From the NCBI GenBank assembly GCA_946479035.1, contig CAMLDW010000063.1, forward strand, positions 1 to 8,613: a stretch of DNA of 8,613 nucleotides. Reading direction: 5' to 3'. The stretch is from an uncultured Chthonomonadaceae bacterium. GTDB taxonomy: Bacteria; Armatimonadota; Fimbriimonadia; Fimbriimonadales; Fimbriimonadaceae. Numbering within the stretch: the first letter of the stretch is position 1; each line of letters opens with the position of its first letter. Below, one piece after another: positions 1-5,549 of this stretch. Below the pieces are notes generated by a model that was not told where the DNA came from, made no database searches, and was given only the letters and a program-made list of their open reading frames with translations. The position numbers and the translations under genes are program-made.

Positions 1-33
1 TGACTGGAGTTCAGACGTGTGCTCTTCCGATCT
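1..33 (+). other. Illumina TruSeq adapter contamination
   Basis: The first 33 bases match the Illumina TruSeq read-2 adapter from its second base to its end (GACTGGAGTTCAGACGTG through CTCTTCCGATCT). This is sequencing artefact left on a contig end. A minus-strand open frame running through it ends in KIGRAHV, which is simply translated adapter. Genomic sequence starts at about base 34, and the bases just after it probably rest on few reads. Confidence 0.98.
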
Positions 34-60
34 TAAACGTTGAAGTCGAAAATGCTAGCC

Positions 61-140
61 GGGCGGCTGGCCGAGCTCGTGTGGCTCCGCACTTCAGTGC
101 GGGCGGGTGGCCGAGTTTGTGTGGCTCCGCACTTCCGTGC
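61..140. repeat. two 40-bp tandem repeats, each with a hairpin
   Basis: Units 61-100 and 101-140 agree at 36 of 40 positions. Each ends in a 6-bp stem with a 4-base loop: CCGCAC-TTCA-GTGCGG at 87-102 and CCGCAC-TTCC-GTGCGG at 127-142. The stem is identical in both while the loop differs. A degenerate third start (GGTGGGTAACCG) follows at 141. The function is unknown; the pattern is typical of dispersed intergenic hairpin repeats, and the array may have continued to the left beyond the adapter break. Confidence 0.8.
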
Positions 141-296
141 GGTGGGTAACCGCCTCCCTTCAACCTAGGGCGGCGCGGCGTTACGGGCTCCTCGCTGGCC
201 GTCCGTTCGAGCCAGCCTGGAACCGTTCTTTGCGCGTCCGGAGGACCACAGGGCACGCCCGGACAGACTCCGGTACTCCCCGGCACGGTCCCGGTT

Positions 297-334
297 CCCT
301 CTCCCGCTCGCGCGGGAGAGGGTTAGGGTGAGGG
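297..334 (+). repeat. REP-like hairpin with TTAGGGTGAGGG tail
   Basis: An 11-bp perfect stem (297-307 with 312-322, loop TCGC) is followed directly by TTAGGGTGAGGG at 323-334. The same layout, a C-rich/G-rich stem then GGTTAGGGTG(A/G)GGG, recurs four more times in the window with different stems. It is therefore one repeat family with a fixed asymmetric tail and a variable hairpin, as in REP/BIME-type bacterial repeats. Its spurious translation (PHPNPLPRERERE) is one I recall as common among predicted proteins from many genomes. Confidence 0.85.
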
Positions 335-457
335 CATCCGCTCAAAACCCGCGCGTCCGGGCGTGGGGAAAAATGACGCTCCCAACCTGCCGCCACCAAA
401 AAAAATGGCAAAAAAACGGCCTCCCCCTTAACATCCGCCCCCACGATTCGCCACGCA

Positions 458-693
458 CCGTCCCCTCCCCCTTGGGATTGGCCGCGCGAAGTCTCCAGCG
501 GAGACTTCGCCCGCGCCAAGGTTAGGGTGGGGGTCACAGCCAAGCAGAACTCCTCTCGGGAGAGAGCCCCGCGCGCCGTCCCCTCCCCCTTGGGATTGGC
601 CGCGCGAAGTCTCCAGCGGAGACTTCGCCCGCGCCAAGGTTAGGGTGGGGGTCACAGCCAAGCAGAACTCCTCTCGGGAGAGAGCCCCGCGCG
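458..693 (+). repeat. two identical 118-bp direct repeats with long hairpins
   Basis: Bases 458-575 and 576-693 appear identical base for base; a third copy begins at 694 but changes after 19 bases into the short form of the repeat. Each unit carries the C-rich left flank, a long hairpin (478-519 and 596-637), the GGTTAGGGTGGGGGTC tail, and a 40-base spacer with a small CTCTCGGGAGAG hairpin. In the first unit the inner stem 486-496/500-510 is 11 bp and perfect with loop AGC, enclosed by TTGGC/GCCAA. Complete identity suggests recent unequal recombination or replication slippage, though a short-read assembly error at a repeat is also possible. Confidence 0.9.
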
Positions 694-732
694 CCGTCCC
701 CTCCCCCTTGGGGGAGGGTTAGGGTGGGGGTC
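689..732 (+). repeat. left inverted repeat of the DUF559 unit
   Basis: The arm consists of GCGCGCC, a 9-bp GC stem (699-707 with 710-718) and the tail TTAGGGTGGGGGTC at 719-732. It is the short form of the window's REP-like family. Read on the opposite strand, 1129-1174 carries the same parts in the same order, so the two arms face inward around the DUF559 gene. Confidence 0.85.
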
Positions 733-764
733 CAGTTGTGACAACATTCCTGTGATCGAATCCC

Positions 765-1142
765 ATGCGTCTGCCAAGACCCAGCAAGGCACAGACGAAC
801 AACGCGCGACGGCTCCGGCGCACGATGTCCGAGTCGCAGAAAAAGCTGTGGCAGCAGCTCCGCCACCACAAGACGGGGTTCCATTTCAAACGGGAGGTCC
901 CCTTGGAGCAGTTCACGCTCGACTTCTACTGCCACGAGGCGAAGCTTTGCGTCGAAGTCGATGGTCAACAGCACGACGATGTGAGGGACGCTGCGCGCGA
1001 TGCGTTGCTCGAGCAGCAGAGCATCACGACAGTTCGTTTTGCCTCCCGCGAATGCTTCAAGAGCCCGGAGCGCGTTGCAGCAAGAGTGAAAGGGATTTGC
1101 ATCGAGCGAACGGGACGGGATCCGGACCGACCCCCACCCTAA
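765..1142 (+). CDS. DUF559 domain protein (PD-(D/E)XK / Vsr-like nuclease fold)
   Basis: This 125-residue protein matches DUF559 along its length: N-terminal SQKKLWQQLR, then FKREVPLEQFTLDFYC, then LCVEVDGQQH and VRF. The acidic residues expected at a PD-(D/E)XK metal site are present (D53, and E64/D66 in EVDG), followed by Q69 and H70. The family is related to very-short-patch-repair endonucleases and is predicted to cut or nick DNA, but its substrates are largely unknown. The start is ATG with no clear Shine-Dalgarno; an 11-base palindrome (GTTGT-G-ACAAC, 735-745) lies just upstream. The last residues (DRPPP) and TAA stop are encoded by the right inverted repeat, so the C-terminus is repeat-derived. 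It uses TAA, unlike its TAG-ending neighbours. Confidence 0.87.
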   Translation: MRLPRPSKAQTNNARRLRRTMSESQKKLWQQLRHHKTGFHFKREVPLEQFTLDFYCHEAKLCVEVDGQQHDDVRDAARDALLEQQSITTVRFASRECFKSPERVAARVKGICIERTGRDPDRPPP

Positions 1143-1174
1143 CCCTCCCCCTTGGGGGAGGGACCGGGCGCGCC
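1129..1174 (-). repeat. right inverted repeat of the DUF559 unit
   Basis: This is the reverse-complement partner of 689-732: tail at 1129-1142, stem at 1143-1162 (20 bases identical to the left stem) and GGCGCGCC at 1167-1174. The arms share the 14-base tail, the 20-base stem and the GCGCGCC end, differing only in about four bases between stem and end. The right tail overlaps the end of the DUF559 reading frame, whose TAA stop is at 1140-1142. Confidence 0.85.
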
Positions 1175-1185
1175 ACAGCTTGGGT

Positions 1186-1191
1186 GATAAT
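1186..1191 (+). promoter_or_regulatory. possible -10 box (GATAAT) for the lipoprotein gene
   Basis: GATAAT lies seven bases before the ATG at 1199, so transcription would begin at or next to that start codon (leaderless mRNA). It lies only 12 bases beyond the right inverted repeat, so any -35 region falls inside the repeat. No good -35 box is visible. Confidence 0.4.
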
Positions 1192-1198
1192 GATGCCT

Positions 1199-1720
1199 AT
1201 GGCACCGTGCAGGGCCGACGAAGGCGCGCGAACGCGCAAAGCGCGCTTCGCCCTCGCGCTCTGCCTGCTCTTCGCCCTGGGGTGCGGGCACCGCAACTCG
1301 CTCTCGGGCGCGGCCTGGCAGGCCCTGCGCGACGGCGCGGACTTCGAGCTCGTTTCGCTCGACCCCATCCCTCCTGAGGAAAAGTCCCCCGACATGCTCT
1401 ATGAGTGGAAAGTGCTAGGTCGCGCGAAGGTCACGTCTGCCGAAGTGCGGGAGAAGCTCATAGGTGCGCTCGAGAAAAGCATCGCGGAACCGGACTCGCT
1501 CGGGCCGGCAGGCTGCTTCATGCCCCGCCACGCGATCTCCGTCACTTACGACGGGCACAAGTACGACGTCCTGGTCTGCTTCCAATGCTCGTGGATCTAT
1601 TGGTACGTCGATGGCAAGAAGCAAAACCCGGGCCTCGTCATCGGTTCCTCCCAGCATGCGACCTTCGACCAAGCGTTCAAAGGCGCGGGCCTCCCTCTCG
1701 CCGACGTGGAAAAGCGCTAG
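1199..1720 (+). CDS. putative lipoprotein, function unknown
   Basis: This 173-residue protein starts with a basic stretch (RTRKAR, 11-16), a hydrophobic segment and FALGC, with C29 as the likely lipidated cysteine. The lipobox is weak because Ala, not Leu, is at -3. The mature part has a conserved-looking core: C106-FMPRH, a YDGHKYDVLVCFQC strand pair with C127 and C130, then YVDGK and a C-terminal FDQAFKGAGLPLAD. I recall similar CF.PRH...CF.C proteins among uncharacterised proteins of other bacteria but know no function. ATGs at 1190 and 1193 are alternatives; I chose 1199 for its distance from GATAAT. The frame stays open back to 752, but that part only translates DUF559 and the repeat out of frame. 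Confidence 0.75.
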   Translation: MAPCRADEGARTRKARFALALCLLFALGCGHRNSLSGAAWQALRDGADFELVSLDPIPPEEKSPDMLYEWKVLGRAKVTSAEVREKLIGALEKSIAEPDSLGPAGCFMPRHAISVTYDGHKYDVLVCFQCSWIYWYVDGKKQNPGLVIGSSQHATFDQAFKGAGLPLADVEKR

Positions 1721-1781
1721 CTCTTGCGCTCCTTCATGCGTCGGTACTCCTGTTGCCGAGGCACAAAGAGACGATTGACAG

Positions 1782-2003
1782 CTAGCGCCTCAACAGGGTT
1801 TCAACAAGCCACACGACGCCCAGAACCAAGAAGTAGATCGCGCCCAGCCCGAACAGCACGAAGAACGCGAACCGCATGTGCCGCCGCGGGTACCAGCGAC
1901 CCTCGCGCATCTGGCGCGAAAGCACCTTGAGCGCCTCCTGCTCCGCCGCCTCGAGCCTCCCTTTCTCTTCCGGCGTCAGCCTGTCCAGTTCTTCCTGGGT
2001 CAC
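1782..2003 (-). CDS. small single-span membrane protein
   Basis: This 73-residue protein has a charged, probably helical N-terminal part (1-35, rich in E, R and L), a basic WYPRRHMR boundary and one strong membrane helix at about 44-68 (FAFFVLFGLGAIYFLVLGVV). By the positive-inside rule the N-terminal part is probably cytoplasmic. I do not recognise a family. The start is GTG, seven bases behind a TACACT box. It converges with the lipoprotein gene 61 bases away and lies downstream of the secreted beta protein on the same strand, separated from it by a 12-bp hairpin. Confidence 0.7.
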   Translation of the reverse strand: MTQEELDRLTPEEKGRLEAAEQEALKVLSRQMREGRWYPRRHMRFAFFVLFGLGAIYFLVLGVVWLVETLLRR

Positions 2004-2010
2004 GGCTTAC

Positions 2011-2016
2011 AGTGTA
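2011..2016 (-). promoter_or_regulatory. possible -10 box (TACACT) for the small membrane protein gene
   Basis: On the minus strand TACACT is followed by seven bases and then the GTG start, a leaderless arrangement like three others in this window. No Shine-Dalgarno is visible. Confidence 0.35.
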
Positions 2017-2018
2017 AC

Positions 2019-2046
2019 GCGGGCGGGCGCGCATGCGCCCGCCCGC
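2019..2046 (-). terminator. 12-bp GC hairpin after the secreted beta protein gene
   Basis: A perfect 12-bp stem (2019-2030 with 2035-2046) around a GCAT loop lies between two genes on the same strand, 30 bases past the upstream gene's stop. There is no U-tract after it on the minus strand, so it may end transcription with Rho-like help or protect the upstream mRNA's 3' end. Confidence 0.45.
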
Positions 2047-2075
2047 CAAAAGGACACTCACAAGTCCCCCGGCGC

Positions 2076-2594
2076 CTAACCGGTCCGCACGCCGACGTGG
2101 ATGTTCTCGGGCGGCGTGATCCCCGCGAACTCGTACACCAAGCTGCCGTCCTCGCTCACAAACCTCAGGTCGAGCATGTCGACGAGGTGCCGGTGCTCGC
2201 CCTCTCCGATGAACACGTTGTCGCTCACGTGCACGCGCAGGTGGCCGTGGAACTCGTGCGCGACGCCGTGCAGGTCGGTCAGTACGAGCCCGGCCGGCCC
2301 GCCGAACCACGCCTGGTTGTGGTCGACCACCAGCTCGTTGATGTGGTCGGTCCGGATCGCGACGTGCCCGTGCTCGGGCACGAACGTGCCGAACTCGAAC
2401 CTGCCCTCGGCGGGGTTGTCGTCTACTTTGCGGACGGCAAAGGCGAACCTGGCGGTCAGGCTGGTGTGCGGGTTGGTCAGGATCCCGCTCCCTTCGGCGA
2501 AAGCGACGTGGTGCGGCGTGGAGACGATCTGCGCATGCCCTGCCGCGAAGAGACCGAGCGCTAGCGCGGCCCAAAACATCCTAAAACGACTCAT
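2076..2594 (-). CDS. secreted histidine-rich beta protein, post-COAP-like
   Basis: This 172-residue protein has a signal peptide (MSRFRMFWAALALGLFAAGHA, probable cut after residue 21). The mature part looks all-beta: GSGILTNPHTSLTARFAFAV, then GRFEFG, VAIRTDHINELVV, QAWFGGPAGLV and LRVHVSD. That order (Gly-rich start, ARF.F..R, a short strand, I..L.V...QAWF.G, a closing V.V.D) resembles the post-COAP type domain of secreted bacterial proteins; I offer this as likeness, not a match. The mature chain holds 15 histidines in 151 residues, many as HxH or HH, so metal binding is possible. I chose the ATG at 2594 because the signal peptide starts there and GGGGAAAGAG precedes it; the frame extends upstream to 2723 without coding character. 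Confidence 0.72.
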   Translation of the reverse strand: MSRFRMFWAALALGLFAAGHAQIVSTPHHVAFAEGSGILTNPHTSLTARFAFAVRKVDDNPAEGRFEFGTFVPEHGHVAIRTDHINELVVDHNQAWFGGPAGLVLTDLHGVAHEFHGHLRVHVSDNVFIGEGEHRHLVDMLDLRFVSEDGSLVYEFAGITPPENIHVGVRTG

Positions 2595-2605
2595 CTCTTT
2601 CCCCA

Positions 2606-2621
2606 GGGCGGAGCCCCGCCC
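2606..2621 (-). other. 6-bp hairpin just upstream of the secreted beta protein start
   Basis: GGGCGG pairs with CCGCCC around a four-base loop, ending about 11 bases before the ATG and close to the purine-rich ribosome site. If within the leader it could affect translation; GC-rich chance pairing is equally possible. Confidence 0.3.
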
Positions 2622-2782
2622 CACGAGCCCTTTGACTTCCCTTCGGCCCGCCGTGTTCGGTCGTTTTGTGGCTTTTTTCGCCGCTTCGGCCCAAGCGGGC
2701 CGGACCGGAACCGGCTGGAACATTTTCCACAGGCCGCGCCTCTAAGCGCTCGGAGATACCGGCAACGAGGCCGGTCCACGAG

Positions 2783-4354
2783 ATGAAGACCATCTTCAAC
2801 AATCGAATAGGGACGCTGCTCTTGGCGGCCGCCCTGCTCCTCACACCCATGGCCGCCCGGGCCCAAGGTTCGACGGTCGAAGTCACCTCCGTCGACAACT
2901 ACGGCGGCAACAGCAACGTCACGACGAACAAGCCCAACGAGACCGTCACGGTCACCGAGCTGGACGCCGACCACAAGCCGGTCCGCTCCTGGACCGGCAA
3001 GACCGACGGCACCGGCAAGATCACGATCCCAGCCGGGAGCAACCTGAGCAAGCCGTACCTGCGCGTCGCGCTCGCCGACCCCAAGATGGCCGAGTTCGTC
3101 ACCCCTAGCGAGATCAGGGCGAACGAGCCCTTCACGTTCGCGGCGAGCGGAGTCGTCGAAGGCGAAGTGATCGACGTCAAGACCGTAGAAGGCGAGGTCG
3201 TAGCGACCAAGAAGCCCGACAAGTACGGTCGCGTGTTCCTTCCCGCCGGCCTCGCTGCCGGCGCCTACCTCATCTCTGCCAACCACGGCAACAGCTCGCG
3301 GCTCTGCAACATGGTCGTCGCCCCGCCGCAAGGATCCGCGGACGTCTTGGACATGAGCACACCGATCCTCCCGTCCACCGAGCACGGCACGATCAACGTG
3401 CCGAACAGCGGCAACGCGATGGGCCTGACGAACACGATCGGCGGGCACGAAGTTCCGGTCCTCGCTGCGAACTCGCACCAGATCGTGACCGCCGCTCCCG
3501 CCGACTTTGGCGTCAAGCCCGGCGAGACGAGCTACTCGGTCGTCGACAAGGCGAGCGGCAATGCGCTGCAGTCCGGTAGGGCGGTCGTCTATTCGGCCAG
3601 CGCGAAGCTGACGCAAGTCAAGGTGCTCAGCGGCACCGAGACGCACCTCATCCTGACGGTCGAGCCGAAGAGCATCGCCGGCACGGCGACGGCGCACGTC
3701 CTTTCCGGCCCAGTCACGTTTTCAAACGGCGCGAACGATATGTCGCTGCCCGTCGAGAACGGCAGGGCGGAGTTCCCCGTGCAGTCGCAGGCAGGTTCGA
3801 ACGGCCAGTTCCAATTGGGCTGGAGCTTTGATCCCATCAAAGGCGCCAAGGAAGCCCTCGACTGGGCAGGGAGAAAGATCCGAGAGGCGATCGAGGGGCT
3901 TGGCAGCGGCGCGCAAGGCGGCGGTGCCAAGGGCGGCGGTCTCAATGGCGGCGGTCTTAATGGCGGAGGCGCCATTGGCGGCGGTGCCAAGGGCGGAGAT
4001 ACCAAGGCGCTCGATGACGACGGATGGGTCAAGTTCAAGGACGACGACGGCCGGACCGGCAGGAAAAAGATCATCCAGAGCGGCGAGGGCTTCAAGCAAG
4101 AGGCCAAGGTCTATGACGACGGGACCACCGTGACCACCACGGAGCGGACCGGCCAGAAGCGGAAGACGGTCGAGACCGAGACTTCGTCCACCCGCAGCGG
4201 CGAGCGGGTGGTCGTCACCGAGACGATGGAGTACGAGCCGGACGGCAAAGGCGGATGGAAGCCAAAGAGCGGCAAGCGAGTGACGAAGAAGATCGTCGGT
4301 GGGAAGTCGACCGAGTCCACTGAGACATGGTCGCCGACTGCGGGCTGGCACTAG
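2783..4354 (+). CDS. large exported protein with Ig/transthyretin-like repeats, GGGxx tract and charged tail
   Basis: This 523-residue protein starts with a clear signal peptide (MKTIFNNRIG, hydrophobic run 11-20, cut near ARA-Q at 27/28). Two beta domains follow with a shared signature: DGTGKITIPAG at 75-85 and DKYGRVFLPAG at 146-156, each before a strand, as in carboxypeptidase-regulatory or transthyretin-like folds. More beta-rich sequence follows to about 348. An amphipathic helix (352-371) leads to five GGGxx units (379-405), then an acidic/basic Thr-rich tail (406-523) of alternating strands such as TTVTTTERT and RVVVTETMEYE. No membrane anchor, sorting signal or catalytic motif is seen. 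I infer a surface or matrix protein; the family is unknown to me. It diverges from the secreted beta protein. The ATG at 2783 is chosen because the signal peptide starts there; its ribosome site is weak. Confidence 0.85.
   Translation: MKTIFNNRIGTLLLAAALLLTPMAARAQGSTVEVTSVDNYGGNSNVTTNKPNETVTVTELDADHKPVRSWTGKTDGTGKITIPAGSNLSKPYLRVALADPKMAEFVTPSEIRANEPFTFAASGVVEGEVIDVKTVEGEVVATKKPDKYGRVFLPAGLAAGAYLISANHGNSSRLCNMVVAPPQGSADVLDMSTPILPSTEHGTINVPNSGNAMGLTNTIGGHEVPVLAANSHQIVTAAPADFGVKPGETSYSVVDKASGNALQSGRAVVYSASAKLTQVKVLSGTETHLILTVEPKSIAGTATAHVLSGPVTFSNGANDMSLPVENGRAEFPVQSQAGSNGQFQLGWSFDPIKGAKEALDWAGRKIREAIEGLGSGAQGGGAKGGGLNGGGLNGGGAIGGGAKGGDTKALDDDGWVKFKDDDGRTGRKKIIQSGEGFKQEAKVYDDGTTVTTTERTGQKRKTVETETSSTRSGERVVVTETMEYEPDGKGGWKPKSGKRVTKKIVGGKSTESTETWSPTAGWH
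3917..3997 (+). repeat. 15-bp in-frame repeat encoding GGGxx pentads
   Basis: Five units with a 15-base period encode GGG followed by AK, LN, LN, AI and AK, then a final GG. The units differ mainly at the last two codons and some third positions. The tract joins the N-terminal beta domains to the charged tail, so it probably acts as a flexible linker or polyglycine-type segment; copy number could change by slippage without breaking the frame. Confidence 0.85.
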
Positions 4355-4379
4355 CGCCGACTGCCATCGAACGAGCCAG

Positions 4380-4408
4380 GGGCCCTGCCGCGCGGTGCGG
4401 CAGGGCCC
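4380..4408. terminator. hairpin between converging genes
   Basis: A perfect 12-bp stem (4380-4391 with 4397-4408, loop GCGGT) lies between the stop codons of two converging genes. It starts 25 bases after the plus-strand stop and ends one base before the minus-strand stop. There is no U-tract on either side, so termination would not be of the classic intrinsic type, but symmetry and position suit a two-way terminator. Confidence 0.65.
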
Positions 4409-4409
4409 G

Positions 4410-5519
4410 CTAGCGCGAGACCCGGCGAACGAACTCGAAGATCGCCTGGTGCCCCGGCGGGACCGTGCCGTCATAGAAGTAGCGCTCGATCCCCAGCGAG
4501 TGCCCGAACCCCGTGAAGTAGTGGAACTCCATCTTGGTCTTCCCCGCAGCCTTCGCCTTCGCCTCCAGCATCTTTACACCCTCGATCGGCACGGACGTGT
4601 CCATGTCGCCCTGGAAGAATCCGATCGGCAAGTCGAGCGTGGAGAGGTACGACCACAGGCTCCCTTGAGCGAAGTGGTCCTTGAACCAGTTCTTCGGCGT
4701 CGCGACCGCGGCGGCGCTCGCGGCCCACTGGTCGAGCAGCGCGAAGTTGTCGTTCTTGAGCGCGTCGAGGTACGGCTGCGTGAGCAGCTTCATCTCTTCC
4801 AAAGTGAAGAACCCGTCGCCGTCCTTGTCGAACACCGAAAACTCCGCGCCGCGCAGGGTGTTCGCGCGGTACTTGAACGGGTCCGCCTCGAACTCCGCCT
4901 TAGAGACGAGCGCGTCGCCGTTCGCGTCAAACGCCTGGCGGTACGTCATGTACGCTCCGTCCGACATGATGTAAGCGAAGTCGTAGCGCATGTTCGAGGT
5001 GAGCACGCCATAGAGCACGAGCCCTGCAAAGAGGTCCGGCACCGTTGAGGCCACCTCGGCGGCGATGAGCGTCCCCTCGCTCGCGCCCATCAGGTAGATC
5101 CTGTTCCGGTCTACGTCCGCGCGGCCGCGGATGGAAGCGAGCGCGCTGATCGCGTCGAGCACCTTGTTCTCGATCGTGCTGGTGTCGTAGACCGCGCGGT
5201 CGATCTTCTCGTAGCGCGGCGGCTGGTCGCCCATCTCGATCCCGCGCCCGTCGTAGCTGTAGAACCCGACGCCCATCTCCGGAAAGTTCTTGCGATAGAC
5301 GTCGAAGTAGTTGAACGAGCCGTCCTTTCCGCCCGCGCGCTTCATGTCGACGGTCATCCCCTCGGCGGTCTGCATATAGATGACGACCGGGTGGGGGCCC
5401 GGCGTGTCCGGCATCACGAGCTTGCCGCGCATCTCGTACTTGTCGTGTGTCGAGAAGAAGACCTCGTAAGACTTGGTCGCCTGTTGGGTCGTGGCAATCA
5501 GTGCGGCTGCGAGGAGCAT
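4410..5519 (-). CDS. exported alpha/beta hydrolase with inserted EF-hand pair
   Basis: This 369-residue protein has a short hydrophobic N-terminus (MLLAAALIATT) suiting a short signal peptide. The core is a dienelactone hydrolase/prolyl-oligopeptidase-like alpha/beta fold: PHPVVIYMQ, a strand with YSYDGRG, the nucleophile elbow GASEG (S147), acid D307 in GDMDTSVP and H340 in GFGHSLG, so the Ser-Asp-His triad is complete. Between S147 and D307, where a lid often sits, are two canonical 12-residue EF-hand loops, D198-E209 (DANGDALVSKAE) and D231-E242 (DKDGDGFFTLEE), each with acidic or Asn residues at 1, 3, 5 and Glu at 12. The substrate is unknown; calcium-dependent activity or stability is inferred. 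No in-frame start lies upstream, and CATAAT six bases before the ATG suggests a leaderless message. Confidence 0.9.
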   Translation of the reverse strand: MLLAAALIATTQQATKSYEVFFSTHDKYEMRGKLVMPDTPGPHPVVIYMQTAEGMTVDMKRAGGKDGSFNYFDVYRKNFPEMGVGFYSYDGRGIEMGDQPPRYEKIDRAVYDTSTIENKVLDAISALASIRGRADVDRNRIYLMGASEGTLIAAEVASTVPDLFAGLVLYGVLTSNMRYDFAYIMSDGAYMTYRQAFDANGDALVSKAEFEADPFKYRANTLRGAEFSVFDKDGDGFFTLEEMKLLTQPYLDALKNDNFALLDQWAASAAAVATPKNWFKDHFAQGSLWSYLSTLDLPIGFFQGDMDTSVPIEGVKMLEAKAKAAGKTKMEFHYFTGFGHSLGIERYFYDGTVPPGHQAIFEFVRRVSR

Positions 5520-5525
5520 GCTGCG

Positions 5526-5531
5526 ATTATG
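5526..5531 (-). promoter_or_regulatory. possible -10 box (CATAAT) for the hydrolase gene
   Basis: On the minus strand CATAAT is followed by six bases and then ATG, so transcription would start at the start codon. The -35 area overlaps the U-rich tail of the upstream terminator (GTTTTG is one weak candidate, 17 bases away). Confidence 0.45.
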
Positions 5532-5549
5532 GCAGGGCGAAAGCGCAGC

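Larger units (their letters stand above)
34..764. other. gene-free, repeat-filled region
   Basis: I see no credible gene here. Open frames exist on both strands but translate low-complexity or repeat-derived peptides (PTLTLP- and PNPLPRERE-like strings). The region holds two 40-bp tandem units (61-140), a REP-like hairpin (297-334), an A-rich patch near 370-417 with two runs of seven to eight A, a pair of identical 118-bp units (458-693) and the left inverted repeat of the DUF559 unit (689-732). Bases 141-296 and 338-457 show nothing else I can identify. No tRNA or rRNA was recognised. Confidence 0.75.
689..1174 (+). mobile_element. candidate 486-bp unit: DUF559 gene between inverted REP-like repeats
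   Basis: A single small nuclease-fold gene sits between two inward-facing repeat copies, with further copies of the repeat piled up just outside on the left. The architecture resembles REP-associated transposase (RAYT) loci, where one gene is bracketed by inverted REPs, but here the gene is DUF559 rather than a Y1 transposase. No flanking target-site duplication was evident to me, and no transposase is present. That the unit moves, or that the protein acts on the repeat, is inference from layout only. Confidence 0.4.

Noticed and set aside
205..220. tRNA T-loop-like GTTCGAG
   Set aside because: No matching acceptor, D or anticodon arms could be folded around it.
11..286. 91-residue minus-strand open frame
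   Set aside because: Its C-terminus is translated Illumina adapter and the rest crosses hairpin repeats.
323..334. TTAGGG motifs as telomere-like sequence
   Set aside because: They occur once per repeat as part of a longer conserved tail, not in tandem, in a bacterial context.
458..693. CRISPR array
   Set aside because: The 118-bp units are identical throughout with no variable spacers, and no cas genes are present.
534..974. 146-residue minus-strand frame over the repeats and DUF559
   Set aside because: Low-complexity repeat translation and antisense of a recognised domain; similar frames at 181-543 and 428-661 share the same repeat-derived start.
752..1189. N-terminal extension of the lipoprotein frame back to a GTG at 752
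   Set aside because: This part reads DUF559 out of frame and then the repeat (TPTLTLPLGGG); the signal peptide begins after 1190.
2591..3697. 368-residue minus-strand frame opposite the large exported protein
   Set aside because: Arg/Asp/Val-rich composition typical of antisense frames in high-GC coding DNA; the plus frame has a signal peptide and domain repeats.
4299..5048. 249-residue plus-strand frame opposite the hydrolase
   Set aside because: Antisense shadow; the minus strand has a full catalytic triad and EF-hand motifs.
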